Shown piece after piece: positions 56,562-64,000 of a DNA stretch of 64,000 nt. The stretch is from Cupriavidus basilensis OR16 (GTDB lineage: Bacteria; Pseudomonadota; Gammaproteobacteria; Burkholderiales; Burkholderiaceae), in assembly GCF_000243095.1 (NCBI RefSeq), contig NZ_AHJE01000018.1, forward strand, positions 1 through 64,000, in the 5' to 3' direction. The position numbers and the translations under genes were made by a program. The stretch's first letter is position 1, and each line of letters opens with the position of its first letter. The notes under the pieces are model-generated. The model made no database searches. It was given only the letters and a program-made list of their open reading frames with translations, and was not told where the DNA came from.

Positions 56562-56798
56562 TCACTTAGCCGTCGGCATCGAATAATCCGCTCCCCTGGA
56601 CGTGCTATCCGACCAGCGCTGCATGACGGACTTCTGCCGCGTGTAGAAGCGCACACCCCCCTCCCCATAGGCGTGCATATCGCCAAACAGCGAGCGCTTC
56701 CAGCCGCCAAAGCCGTGCCAGGCCATCGGCACCGGGATCGGCACATTGATGCCGACCACGCCGACTTCGATGGGCCGGGCTAATTCGCGCGCCACGCC
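56562..56798 (-). pseudogene. mmsA: Methylmalonate-semialdehyde dehydrogenase C-terminal fragment
   Basis: The frame encodes [60 protein letters not shown] to a normal MmsA end (MPTAK). The first ~420 residues with the NAD site and catalytic Cys are absent. The break coincides with the start of the methyltransferase remnant on the opposite strand. Confidence 0.9.
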
Positions 56799-56804
56799 GT
56801 GAGC

Positions 56805-57014
56805 CGGAGGTTGGACGGCCTAAGCGATCAGGCCTGGCGTGAACGAATCGGCAACGCCGTGCCGCCGGACGCCGCGTGCGCGATCGCCGAGGTAATGGGC
56901 ACCACCCTGCTGCTGGCCGAATCCGGCGAGACGTTCATGCTGTCGGCCACGCCGGGGTGGGTGCGGCCGGTGGCCGTAGCGCTATCGGTGGAGCAGCCTG
57001 CGGAGGTGTTGTAA
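56805..57014 (+). pseudogene. Phage-type DNA cytosine-5 methyltransferase, C-terminal fragment
   Basis: WRERIGNAVPPDAACAIAEV, MGTTLLLAESGETF is the conserved motif X end of a C5 methyltransferase (the usual Q-R-I-G-N-A-V-P-P). The catalytic PC motif and all earlier parts are missing. It opens a group of small phage-like genes (57-59 kb). Confidence 0.8.
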
Positions 57015-57018
57015 TGGC

Positions 57019-57333
57019 TTATTTTCCGACCAAACCGGCTACGGCCGAAAATGCGGAGACGATAGCTATACCGAGAGCCCATTTCGAAATGCGAAGCGCT
57101 TGTCGCGCAGTCTCGGCTTGGTTCTGCGCCGCCCCCGCTGCCTGCTCCGTCGCCAGAAGCGCTCGTTCCTCGCGTATCTCCGCTCGCTGGCCGTCGATCC
57201 TATCGAGATAGGCACTAGCGTTCTCTAAACGCCTGTCGCCGAACGTGTGGTGCTCTACGTGCTGCCGGAATTCGTCCTCGCTGTGTTTAGCAATCCACTC
57301 GAGTATCTCGGCATCGGTTTCGAAGTTCGCCAT
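57019..57333 (-). CDS. Small phage-like membrane protein with coiled coil
   Basis: The start ATG at 57333 follows GGGGGAAG, giving 104 residues. An acidic N-terminus (ETDAEILEWIAKHSEDEFRQ) is followed by a charged helical stretch (~35-80, Arg/Glu/Ala-rich, coiled-coil-like) and one C-terminal membrane segment (WALGIAIVSAFSAVAGLVG). It resembles small phage or plasmid membrane proteins; no function is recognised. Confidence 0.65.
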   Translation of the reverse strand: MANFETDAEILEWIAKHSEDEFRQHVEHHTFGDRRLENASAYLDRIDGQRAEIREERALLATEQAAGAAQNQAETARQALRISKWALGIAIVSAFSAVAGLVGK

Positions 57334-57405
57334 GGCTTCCCCCGTCGTTCCGAAGGATCGTAGCACGCGGAGGAAGCGAGACGGATGGGGGGATAGCGGG
57401 TGAGA

Positions 57406-57678
57406 TCAACCAAGCGCAAGAAGCACGTCGATCGCTCGCTCGCCATAGTGCAATGCGGCCTGCTCGGCAGCTGCCTCGGTGAAGTAATCGCTATGGTCCG
57501 ACGCGGGGCCGTAGATGGCGTCGTCATCGGGCTCGGCTGTGTATCGGATTTCGACTACATACCCCCATTTCTGGCCAGGAGGCGGCCTGACGCCTGGGAT
57601 GCCAACAATCCAGAAGGTCATGACATGGATGTACATCCCACGATATTCCTCGGATACCCATGCCGTGCGCTCGCCCAA
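57406..57678 (-). CDS. Small phage-like hypothetical protein
   Basis: The best start is TTG at 57678, preceded by AGGGAGA, giving 90 residues. The product has an aromatic-rich core (YIHVMTFWIVGIPGVRPPPG, KWGYVVEIRYTAEPDDDAIY) and an amphipathic C-terminal helix (EAAAEQAALHYGERAIDVLL). No family is recognised. Position and orientation match the neighbouring small phage-like genes. Confidence 0.55.
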   Translation of the reverse strand: MGERTAWVSEEYRGMYIHVMTFWIVGIPGVRPPPGQKWGYVVEIRYTAEPDDDAIYGPASDHSDYFTEAAAEQAALHYGERAIDVLLALG

Positions 57679-57934
57679 GGCGGTCTCCCTAGTTGGTTTC
57701 GCAGAATTCTAGCGAATGATGGGGACCGGGTGAGTAGAAAACCGGATGTGGCTCGCGGTATGTGCCTATTCCTAGACGCCCAGAATTACGTCCACCGCGG
57801 CCCTGCCTGCTACTTCGGCGACGAGATGTGCCCAGCGGCGCGAGAAGTGCTCACCAAGTAAACATGGATTTCGAATCCACGGTATTCGGTAATGCGATTC
57901 ATGACTATTCCCCGAGGCTGACAAGGATCCTAGC

Positions 57935-58075
57935 ATGACGCTCGACCACTGCTACCAAGGCGACTGCCGCACCGTGATGCGCGACCTGATCGCCGCGGGC
58001 GTGCGCGTGCATCGTCACCAGCCCGCCGTACCTGGTGCTGGAGAGCGCGGCATGAAATCAGTTCTCAACCTCATG
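57935..58075 (+). pseudogene. Phage-type DNA adenine/N4-cytosine methyltransferase, N-terminal fragment
   Basis: MTLDHCYQGDCRTVMRDLIA is the start of a phage DNA methyltransferase. The catalytic motif CIVTSPPYL follows in the adjacent frame, so a small indel lies near 58005. Sequence is lost after ~58050, where the zinc-ribbon gene on the minus strand ends. The SAM-binding part is absent. Confidence 0.72.
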
Positions 58076-58273
58076 CCAGCCGGCGAAGCTGTTGTTCTTA
58101 TCGTTCTCGTACGTCCATTTCGTCCCGCAGGTCGAGCAAATGAACGACGTCTTGGTGACGGCGGCCTTCCCGATGGGACTGAATTTCTCACTTCCGGTTT
58201 CAACAAGGGCATCGTGCCCTCGTTCCCCTCGCCTATCCGTGACGATAGAACTGCAAGCAGTGCACTTCGCCAT
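58058..58273 (-). CDS. Small zinc-ribbon protein, phage-like
   Basis: The 71-residue product starts MAKCTACSSIVT after GGGAGA. One C-x-x-C pair is at residues 4-7 and a second (FICSTCGTKWTYEN) near 46-49, the layout of a four-cysteine zinc ribbon. Such proteins often bind nucleic acid or a partner protein. It overlaps the methyltransferase scar on the other strand. Confidence 0.65.
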   Translation of the reverse strand: MAKCTACSSIVTDRRGERGHDALVETGSEKFSPIGKAAVTKTSFICSTCGTKWTYENDKNNSFAGWHEVEN

Positions 58274-58304
58274 GGCCGTCTCCCACGAAAGGAATTGATC
58301 CTAG

Positions 58305-58827
58305 CATGACCAAAGAACGTCCCATCCTCTTTAGCTGGCGCCATAGTGCGCGAGACCTGGGCGCAGCCGACCACGCTTGATCCGGGCCCGACGTTCTACC
58401 GCGCCGACTAACCGGACAACGTGCTTGGCAAGTACGAGAACCTGCCCCCGGCCGAGGCCATTACCTGGAAGCCCAGCATCCACATGCCCGCTTCGCTGTC
58501 GCGGATCCTGCTGGAGGTGATTGATGTGCGCGTCGAGCGGCTGAACGAATGCATCGAGTGGGACGCAGTGGCCGAAGGCGTCGAACCCCTGGATGCCGAG
58601 CGCGACGATCCGGATTGGAGCGTTTGCCCTCGCTGCGGCGGGACCGGCCTCTACGGCCTCTACACCGCGTTCGGCGGCAAAGACGGGGCGATGCCCGACA
58701 CTGACTGCAGCGAGTGCGACACGCACGTTAGCGATATCAGCACCTCTGGGCCGCGATCAACGGCGCGGGCGCGTGGCAGACCAATCCGTGGTCATGGGTG
58801 TTGGAGTTTCGGAGGGTTCAGCCGTGA
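58305..58827 (+). pseudogene. Phage ASCH-like/hypothetical protein, degenerate
   Basis: It starts MTKERPILFS, the usual start of a phage protein that continues with an ASCH-like module. The middle (YENLPPAEAITWKPSIHMPA, SLSRILLEVIDVRVERLNEC) and a zinc-binding insert (VCPRCGGTGLYGLY, TDCSECDTHV) follow in other frames. It ends [28 protein letters not shown]. At least two frame changes and a missing stretch after residue 10 make it a pseudogene. Confidence 0.68.
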
Positions 58828-59021
58828 TCATCAACCCACGTTTTCGCCCAAGCGATCCCGGCTGCCGCAGCACGATCAAACGAGGGGTAGTACCCCAATG
58901 GGTCCGAGCCTTCCACGAGGCGACCACCTATTTCAACTGCACCGGATGCCTCGAAGGATCCATCGCCAAGCTGCTTCGCAAAGCCGCGGACGGTATAGCC
59001 CTGGTAGCTCTCGATTGTCAT
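58818..59021 (-). CDS. Small phage-like hypothetical protein
   Basis: The 67-residue product starts at 59021 after a strong GGAGGT site. It reads [20 protein letters not shown] and ends [10 protein letters not shown]. It is compact, beta-rich then helical, and resembles small conserved Burkholderiales proteins of unknown function often found in prophages. The strong ribosome-binding site supports expression. Confidence 0.6.
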   Translation of the reverse strand: MTIESYQGYTVRGFAKQLGDGSFEASGAVEIGGRLVEGSDPLGYYPSFDRAAAAGIAWAKTWVDDHG

Positions 59022-59053
59022 GACGACCTCCGGTTGGGACGGGAGATCGTAAC

Positions 59054-59570
59054 ATGAAGCACCTGACCACCCCGACCCTCGACGGCGAAGCCGGTGCCAT
59101 CCTCTCCGACTGCGAGCAATACCGCTACCGCCTCTGGCGCGAGTGGAATCGCAGTCAGCCAGCCCTGGATTTCATCATGCGCAACCCGTCAACGGCAGAC
59201 CACCGGGTCAACGACCCGACTATCACCCGTTGTCTGCAGCGCGCGCTGGCCGGCCGCTATGGGCGCCTGGTGTTCCCGCTGCGCTCAACAGATCCGGACG
59301 TCTTGCTAACCGACCCGGCACTGCTTGGCCGCGAGGACACGGCGAACTGCTCGATCATGGACGCGCTCGACCGCTGCTCGCTGGTGATCTGCGCCTGGGG
59401 TGCGCACAGGGCGGCGCCGGCGCGCGGCAGAGGCGGCTCGCATCGTCAGGATGTGCGGCCGGGGCGCCCTGCTCCATCACCTCGGGCTCAACCAGGACGG
59501 CAGCCCGAAGCACCCCTTGCACATCGCAGCGAAGGCGTCCAATTTCGCCTTCCACTTACCTGATTCGTAG
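59054..59570 (+). pseudogene. DUF1643-family protein, frameshifted
   Basis: The N-terminal part YRYRLWREWNRSQPALDFIM, RNPSTADHRVNDPTITRCLQ is the DUF1643 signature (normally P-A-L-F-V-M-L-N-P-S-T-A-D). Near the NLFA region a few residues are missing (YGRLVFPLRSTDPDVLLTDP). After AWGAH the frame changes and the correct ending GALLHHLGLNQDGSPKHPLH is in another frame, stopping at 59570. The family is phage- and defence-island-associated; function is unknown. Confidence 0.78.
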
Positions 59571-59755
59571 GGTGTTGACCCATGGCCGGCGGTAGCGCTC
59601 GCTTCTACACTCCAGCAACCACGGGTGAAATGGCGCGGTGTGCGCGCGACGGACCCCGATCCGTCGGGATTCGGGTCAACTCCCATCGCGGGAAGATCGT
59701 CTCCTCCGCTTCATACCCATTTGCATCAACTTGTCGCGACATCGGGAAGAACGCC

Positions 59756-60634
59756 ATGAACAAGGAACATACCTTGCGACTCCCCCAGAGTTCGCTGGAG
59801 GACGGGACCGCATGCGCCCTTGCAGCACAGACGTGTATTGAAGCCCTCCTCGCTGAATCGCTGGCCTGTACGAGGCAGACACGACAAGCCTGGCGCCCGC
59901 ACTGGATGGCGTTCGAGTGGAGCTGCGTCGCTGGCCAGTGGTATATCGCACGGACCATGCTCGCGCGCTGCGCAACGCTCGCGCCGGAGCTTCGCCATTG
60001 CATCGACCAATACCGTGGTTGCCTGCAAGCCGAGCTTCAGCGGGCAAGCGTCTTCCTTGGCCAGGCAGCTTCTGCCCCCGCACGTCCCCACGTCCTCCCG
60101 GGTACGCGCCGCTGGGTCAGCCAGCGGTCGCTGCTGGCAGCCAGCGAGCCTGGACGCCCCGCCCCGAATCGCAGCAACAACCCTGGCGGCATGACTCCGC
60201 AAGCCCTCTCTGGGCGAACCAATCTGGGCCCGTTCGCATGGTTTTACGATAGCGACGACCGGCTCGGGCCGATCTGCGAGGTGTTCCTCGGGGGAAACTA
60301 TTTCTGGGTCTCGTTCGAGATGATGAGCGCCATCGCCTTCCCGCCCCCCGTCTATCTGCTCGACCGCGTCTGGCGGCCGGTCGAGATCCGGCTATGGAAC
60401 GGGACAAGGCACGCCGGCTTCGTGCCGGCACGCTATGTCGGATCGCAGTGGGTCGACGATGAGTTCAAGCTTGGCCACGGCACGGCCTGGATATGGCTCA
60501 ACGCGTGGCAACAAGCCGGCCTTGGGGAGAGGCAATTCTGCTCGGAGCTGTGCTGCTGGCCGCTTTCCCAGCTGACGGCCATCCGCTTTCATTCTCCCAC
60601 CAGTCCCCGGCTTGCAGCCGGCAGGAGCGCATAG
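59756..60634 (+). CDS. Type VI secretion accessory protein TagJ (ImpE/SciE family), orphan
   Basis: The start ATG at 59756 (MNKEHTLRLPQSS) follows GGGAAG, giving ~292 residues. The N-terminal helical half (MAFEWSCVAGQWYIARTMLA, RCATLAPELRHCIDQYRGCL, QAELQRASVFLG) matches the ImpE tetratricopeptide-like region. The C-terminal half (GPFAWFYDSDDRLGPICEVF, LGGNYFWVSFEMMSAIAFPP, VYLLDRVWRPVEIRLWNGTR, HAGFVPARYVGS) matches the ImpE beta domain. TagJ binds the sheath protein TssB in systems that have it. No other type VI gene is in the window. Confidence 0.78.
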   Translation: MNKEHTLRLPQSSLEDGTACALAAQTCIEALLAESLACTRQTRQAWRPHWMAFEWSCVAGQWYIARTMLARCATLAPELRHCIDQYRGCLQAELQRASVFLGQAASAPARPHVLPGTRRWVSQRSLLAASEPGRPAPNRSNNPGGMTPQALSGRTNLGPFAWFYDSDDRLGPICEVFLGGNYFWVSFEMMSAIAFPPPVYLLDRVWRPVEIRLWNGTRHAGFVPARYVGSQWVDDEFKLGHGTAWIWLNAWQQAGLGERQFCSELCCWPLSQLTAIRFHSPTSPRLAAGRSA

Positions 60635-60770
60635 AGCGGGAGACTGGCGAGGGATGCCGGACCGCAGCGGACTGGAGGATGACGGCGCACGGCGCGCGCA
60701 TCGGATCCTACTTCATTCAATCAGCTGCGACCCGCTGTTGAGGGAAGTCGTTAGAAGGCCTGGGAAGCTG

Positions 60771-61301
60771 GTGCAACGGAGTATCGTCTTCATCACAACG
60801 AGACGGAGGCTGCCAAGCGATGCACGATTCGTTCTTGAGTTCGATGATGGCGATGGAACCGCAGTCAAGCGGGTCGAAGTAATGCGGCTTCACCGGGCCT
60901 CCAGAAGTCAGGCCTCCGGCGACGTCGGCCTGTCCCTGGCCGAAGGCAGGTCATTGGTCAATTGCATCCGGCAGGAGTTCGTCGTCGAGCGGCTCGAGCG
61001 TTTTTGCAAGTCGCGTAGAGCGTGCGTGGCCTGCGGCGTGCTCCGTCCCCTGCACGATAGTCATTGCTCGGAGCTGAGGACCACACTCGGGAAGGTTTTC
61101 TACTGCCGCGAACGATGGAAAGCCTGCAAGTGCGGTGCTGACGCCTGTAGATATGTGTCGCCGCTCAAGAGTTACCTGACGGACGCAAGCACAGGTGAGC
61201 GGCGATGGCTGCATGCAGAGCTGGGGGCCACAACGCTCTATCGGCAGGCCAAGCAGGTCATGGGCCTCCTGTTCCGTAGTCCGGCCGCGACAGTCACGTG
61301 A
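60771..61301 (+). mobile_element. ISKra4-family transposase, N-terminal fragment
   Basis: From a GTG at 60771 the product reads VQRSIVFITTRRRLPSDARF, VEVMRLHRASRSQASGDVGL, SLAEGRSLVNCIRQEFVVER, then a cysteine-rich segment (ACVACGVLRPLHDSH, ACKCGADACRYVSPL). This is the ISKra4 N-terminal zinc region. It stops at 61301 after ~177 residues of about 450, so the DDE domain is missing. It directly follows tagJ. Confidence 0.78.
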
Positions 61302-61439
61302 CCATCCGCAATCACAATTGCGTATTCTCAAACGGCGTACCGCTCAGGTGTGCCGTTTTGCTATGGGCGGCAGGAATGCCTTGAGGCAAGCGGATATGGA
61401 TTCCAAACACCTTCGCGCGGGCTCAAATCCTGGCTCAAT

Positions 61440-61787
61440 CTAGCGATGGGCGGCGCGCAGTGCGCGAATGAGTTTCTGCACTAGCTGTTCATGTTGCTCC
61501 AGCGCCTCATCAAGCGTGCGGGCTCCATAGCTCTTGTTTTCATCCGCCCCCTTCCCAACAACACGAGTCACGAACAGCGGTGTGTCTTTTGGGGCTCGCT
61601 CGGACACCCCGCGAAAGCGGGTAGTGACCACGACGCCGTAGTCTTCCATCAGCGTGCGGCGGAAGATCAGTTCGTTTTCAGCCATCCAGCGCGACCACTC
61701 GCCGTGGTCCAACACCTGGACAGGCCGGTTCTTCGCATCCAGGATATAGAAACGACTCCATCTGGGTGATCTCGATCGTGATCTCAT
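61440..61787 (-). CDS. Hypothetical protein, phage-like
   Basis: The product has at most 115 residues and contains RFYILDAKNRPVQVLDHGEW, SRWMAENELIFRRTLMEDYG, VVVTTRFRGVSERAPKDTPL and a C-terminal helix (DEALEQHEQLVQKLIRAL). Layout and composition resemble small Burkholderiales prophage proteins; no function is recognised. The Arg/Ser-rich start (MRSRSRS) lacks a ribosome-binding site, so the N-terminus may be shorter or damaged. Confidence 0.55.
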   Translation of the reverse strand: MRSRSRSPRWSRFYILDAKNRPVQVLDHGEWSRWMAENELIFRRTLMEDYGVVVTTRFRGVSERAPKDTPLFVTRVVGKGADENKSYGARTLDEALEQHEQLVQKLIRALRAAHR

Positions 61788-62220
61788 AGGAGGATGATCG
61801 GAGTACGTTGCAGCCCCTCAATACTGAATGGTCTCCCTAAAGGGTAGTGGAGAACACGCACCCACCGATAAGTCGATTCCATGCCCTGGGTATGGAATCG
61901 GATGATTTGTGAGGGTGCCGCGGCCGGAGAGGGATGACTGGCTAACATGTCGCGATCCGGAGGTGGCGTGGAGCTTCCTCGCACTGCCGTCGGCGAATGC
62001 AAGCCATCGTGAAGTTGCAAAGGCGCTACCGGCAAACCTTTCCGAAGAGTCCGGCGCCACAAGACGCGGCTGGTGCTGGCCACGGACGGTATCGCAAGGC
62101 CCACGGCCTGCCGCCGGCGCCGCACCCCGGTGAGGCACGCCCCATGTTGTCCTCCAGCCACCGAGGAAAGCAACCCAAAAAGCACTTTAATGATGCTGGA
62201 GCCAGTACTGCACCACATCC
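61788..62220. other. Stretch without recognisable genes
   Basis: Only shadow frames are seen. An 8-bp inverted repeat GATTCCAT/ATGGAATC occurs at 61875-61882 and 61892-61899. The region may hold the eroded start of the neighbouring minus-strand gene. Confidence 0.45.
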
Positions 62221-62291
62221 GCGCCAATTTGTGGCGCGGTAGACAAGCTGCGCCACAATCGCGCCATCGTTTGAGCGAACTGCGCCACAGC
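62221..62291. promoter_or_regulatory. Cluster of GCGCCA boxes upstream of the Fic gene
   Basis: TTGTGGCGC (62229-62237) and GCGCCACAA (62250-62258) form a perfect 9-bp inverted repeat with a 12-base spacer. Further half-sites are GCGCCA at 62221, GCGCCA at 62261 and GCGCCACAG near 62282. The cluster ends just before the ATG at 62296 and probably is the operator for the winged-helix N-terminus of the Fic protein itself. Confidence 0.6.
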
Positions 62292-62295
62292 CAAC

Positions 62296-63385
62296 ATGTC
62301 CACCGCAAATGCACGGCTAGAAAGTATCCGGAACGCCTCCGGCGGATTGATGCTCGCCGAGTTGCTGGCACAGCATCCCGACGTTGCGCGGCGGACAGCA
62401 CAACGCTGGATCAGCCAATGGATCGATGGCGGACAGGTCACGGCGATCGGCGAAGGGCGCGCCCGTCGGTATCTTGCGGTGAGAACGGCAGCAATTGCCG
62501 CGTCGGCAACTGAGGAAGACCTCTTCCCGAGCTACATTCCACTTTCCGCCGACAGCCGCGATATCGTGGCGTATATCGACCAGCCTCCGGAGGCGCGCAA
62601 GCCCGTGGGTTACCAGCGCGATTTTCTTGACGCCTATCGGCCTAATGTCACTTGGTATCTGTCGGAGTCGCTTCGGCGTCAGCTACAAAAAATGGGCAAG
62701 ACCGCGCAGGCCGATGCACCCGCTGGAACCTATAGCAAGGCAATCCTGAATCGGCTGCTGATCGACCTGTCATGGGCATCGAGTCATTTGGAGGGCAACA
62801 CCTACTCCCGGCTGGACACCCGTGAGCTGATCGAGCATGGGAAGGTGGCGCAAGGCAAGGCGACCATCGAAACCCAGATGATCCTCAACCACAAGACAGC
62901 CATCAAGTCGCGCCGTCCTCGGCATGTATGAGATGACCCGTGTCGAGTTGCTACGCGATCTCTATGTTCGGGCCTACGAGCGGTCGACGCAAGAGTATCT
63001 GGCCATCAAGCAGGATCTGGCCCAACCAGACCCAGTACGCCTTGCCTGGCGTGATCTGATCAAACAAACGATCCGGGACGTCGTGATGCAACCCGATCAG
63101 GATGCACTAACAGTGATTTGGCAGGCGGTCATGGCAAGCGTGCCAGATGCCGATCGCAATAATGTGCAAGCGCTGATCGTAGAAGAACTCCGGCGCCTGC
63201 ACGAGGGCGTGCTGGCCCGCTATGGCTTGCGCCCCTCGGAACTCACAGTTTGGAAAGCAGCCCAAACGGCGGGGCCACCCAACCGATTGCATTGCCGCGG
63301 CGCAAGATGGGACAAGTTCGCAACATTCCCCGATGGCGCAAGAGCCGGCGGGTATGTCTCTTCTTCCTACGGCGCGCCGCTGTAA
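62296..63385 (+). pseudogene. Fic-family protein with winged-helix N-terminus, catalytic core deleted
   Basis: The first 636 bases encode an HTH (MLAELLAQHPDVARRTAQRW) and the Fic N-terminal region ending LSWASSHLEGNTYSRLDTRE, LIEHGKVAQGKATIETQMIL, NHKTAIK. The sequence then jumps out of frame to AVLGMYEMTRVELLRDLYVR, AYERSTQEYLAIKQDLAQPD and a long C-terminal helical region. The whole catalytic segment (H-P-F-x-x-G/I-N-x-R and its surroundings, ~100 residues) is missing at ~62905. The C-terminus is also replaced after TVWKAAQ (~63260). AMP-transferase activity is impossible; only the DNA-binding part could remain. Confidence 0.85.
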
Positions 63386-63652
63386 CTGGGGAATTTCGAC
63401 TGGTTCCACAGCTTGTTGAGGGTGACAGCTTGGTTGTCACCCTTTTTCATTGAACCCAGCTCGGTATGACGTAACGCGGCGTACCGACACTGGGGCCCGT
63501 GCCACCAGGGATGAAGGAACAGCCCTCGTTCAGAGGGGAGGCCCGCGACCGTGGAGCAAATCCACACGAAGCAGGCGAAAGGTCTTTCCGTTCGGCTCTC
63601 ACTCCGCGGCGCTCCGCTGGGAGGTGCCCCCCAGCATTCCAGCGAGAACAAC
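63386..63652. other. Stretch without recognisable genes
   Basis: No motif-bearing frame is seen between the Fic remnant and the pcaD-like gene. It contains G+C-rich decayed DNA. Confidence 0.45.
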
Positions 63653-64000
63653 TCAATTCCGCAAGAAATCCAGTACGGCGTCCGTGAACCGTTCGACCTG
63701 TTCGAGGTTCGAAAGGTGCGCAGCTTCCAGTTCGGCATAACGTGCGCCTGGAATCGTCTGCGCCAAGTATTGACCGTCGCGCGGCGGCGTAGGGATGTCA
63801 TCGGAGCCGGCGATCACCAGCGTCGGGCGGGTGATGCCCGCCACGGCATCGCGCAGATCCGAGTCCCGCACCGCACGACAGTTGGCGGCGTAGCCGGCGG
63901 CATCGGTCGCGGACAACATGGCTTGCAGCGATTGCACCAACGCGGGCTGGCCCGCGGCGTAGCCCGGCGTCAGCCATTTGTCGACCACGGCGGCGGCGAT
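63653..64000 (-). CDS. pcaD: 3-oxoadipate enol-lactonase-like alpha/beta hydrolase, C-terminal part (5' end outside window)
   Basis: The frame is open from the right edge and encodes the last ~115 residues: DKWLTPGYAAGQPALVQSLQ, AANCRAVRDSDLRDAVAGIT, the catalytic-Asp segment RPTLVIAGSDDIPTPPRDGQ and the catalytic His in ARYAELEAAHLSNLEQVERF. The D-L-R-D-A-V-A-G-I and A-A-H-L-S-N segments are those of PcaD, which opens 3-oxoadipate enol-lactone in the beta-ketoadipate pathway. Related hydrolases are not excluded because the first half is not visible. Confidence 0.85.
   Translation of the reverse strand: MAAAVVDKWLTPGYAAGQPALVQSLQAMLSATDAAGYAANCRAVRDSDLRDAVAGITRPTLVIAGSDDIPTPPRDGQYLAQTIPGARYAELEAAHLSNLEQVERFTDAVLDFLRN

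Noticed and set aside
61330-61358. AAACGGC...GCCGTTT hairpin, possible terminator after the ISKra4 fragment
   Set aside because: The loop is 15 bases, the stem only 7 and the following T-run short; support is too weak to call a terminator.
1-64000. CRISPR array, rRNA, tRNA, riboswitch or plasmid origin
   Set aside because: No regular spaced repeats, cloverleaf-like gene or iteron array was noticed by eye; a covariance-model search would be decisive.

Overview
The window is high-GC DNA from a Gram-negative betaproteobacterium, most likely a Burkholderiales member of the Cupriavidus/Ralstonia/Burkholderia type. The signs are Bug/TctC receptors, many LysR regulators, a Burkholderia-type porin, a NodT-type efflux cassette and a Tat-exported phospholipase C. 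The genus is inference. The gene mix and lesion density suggest an accessory region of a chromosome or secondary replicon.

Layout. 0-1 kb: tail of a Bug receptor gene and a wrecked M81 peptidase gene. 1-10 kb: two tandem LysR genes (one frameshifted) divergent from a RidA gene, then a fold-type III PLP enzyme, an N-carbamoyl-D-amino-acid hydrolase, a Ser/Thr dehydratase-like enzyme, a Bug receptor and a D-aminoacylase broken by a 56-bp duplication. Together these look like a D-amino-acid / N-acyl or N-carbamoyl amino-acid catabolic locus. 10-18 kb: an OmpR-type two-component pair beside a tripartite RND pump whose permease and outer-membrane genes are both broken. 18-24.5 kb: a heavy-metal-type response regulator with a ruined kinase, an FTR1-like membrane protein, an aldo/keto reductase, a LysR fragment, a porin with a clear terminator, and a dihaem cytochrome c. 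25-30 kb: a truncated MocR regulator divergent from L-threonine aldolase, an A+T-rich arylamine N-acetyltransferase and an amidase. 30-36 kb: a phosphonate-type ABC transporter (phnD broken, phnC and phnE intact) and a phospholipase C. 36-43 kb: HAD phosphatase, RpiR regulator, M81 peptidase, Bug receptor, a second fold-type III enzyme and its divergent LysR regulator. 43-49 kb: DHA2 drug exporter, TetR regulator, pdxA and tetR fragments, a YqhD-like alcohol dehydrogenase and an internally deleted 3-hydroxyisobutyrate dehydrogenase-like gene.

49-64 kb is mobile and eroded. A complete 1452-bp IS30-family element (27-bp perfect inverted repeats, CAA target duplication) sits in an IS3-family remnant, which is joined to a scrambled ISNCY-type transposase. 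Further on are an MgtA/Tn3 chimera, an mmsA tail, a cluster of small phage-like genes and methyltransferase fragments, an orphan type VI secretion accessory gene (tagJ/impE), an ISKra4 fragment and a Fic gene that has lost its catalytic core. The window ends inside a pcaD-like gene.

The main theme is decay: about two dozen genes carry frameshifts, internal deletions or truncations beside intact neighbours, and two loci contain small internal inversions. No CRISPR array, rRNA or tRNA was recognised. Functional calls come from reading motifs and recalled family features; no database search was run.
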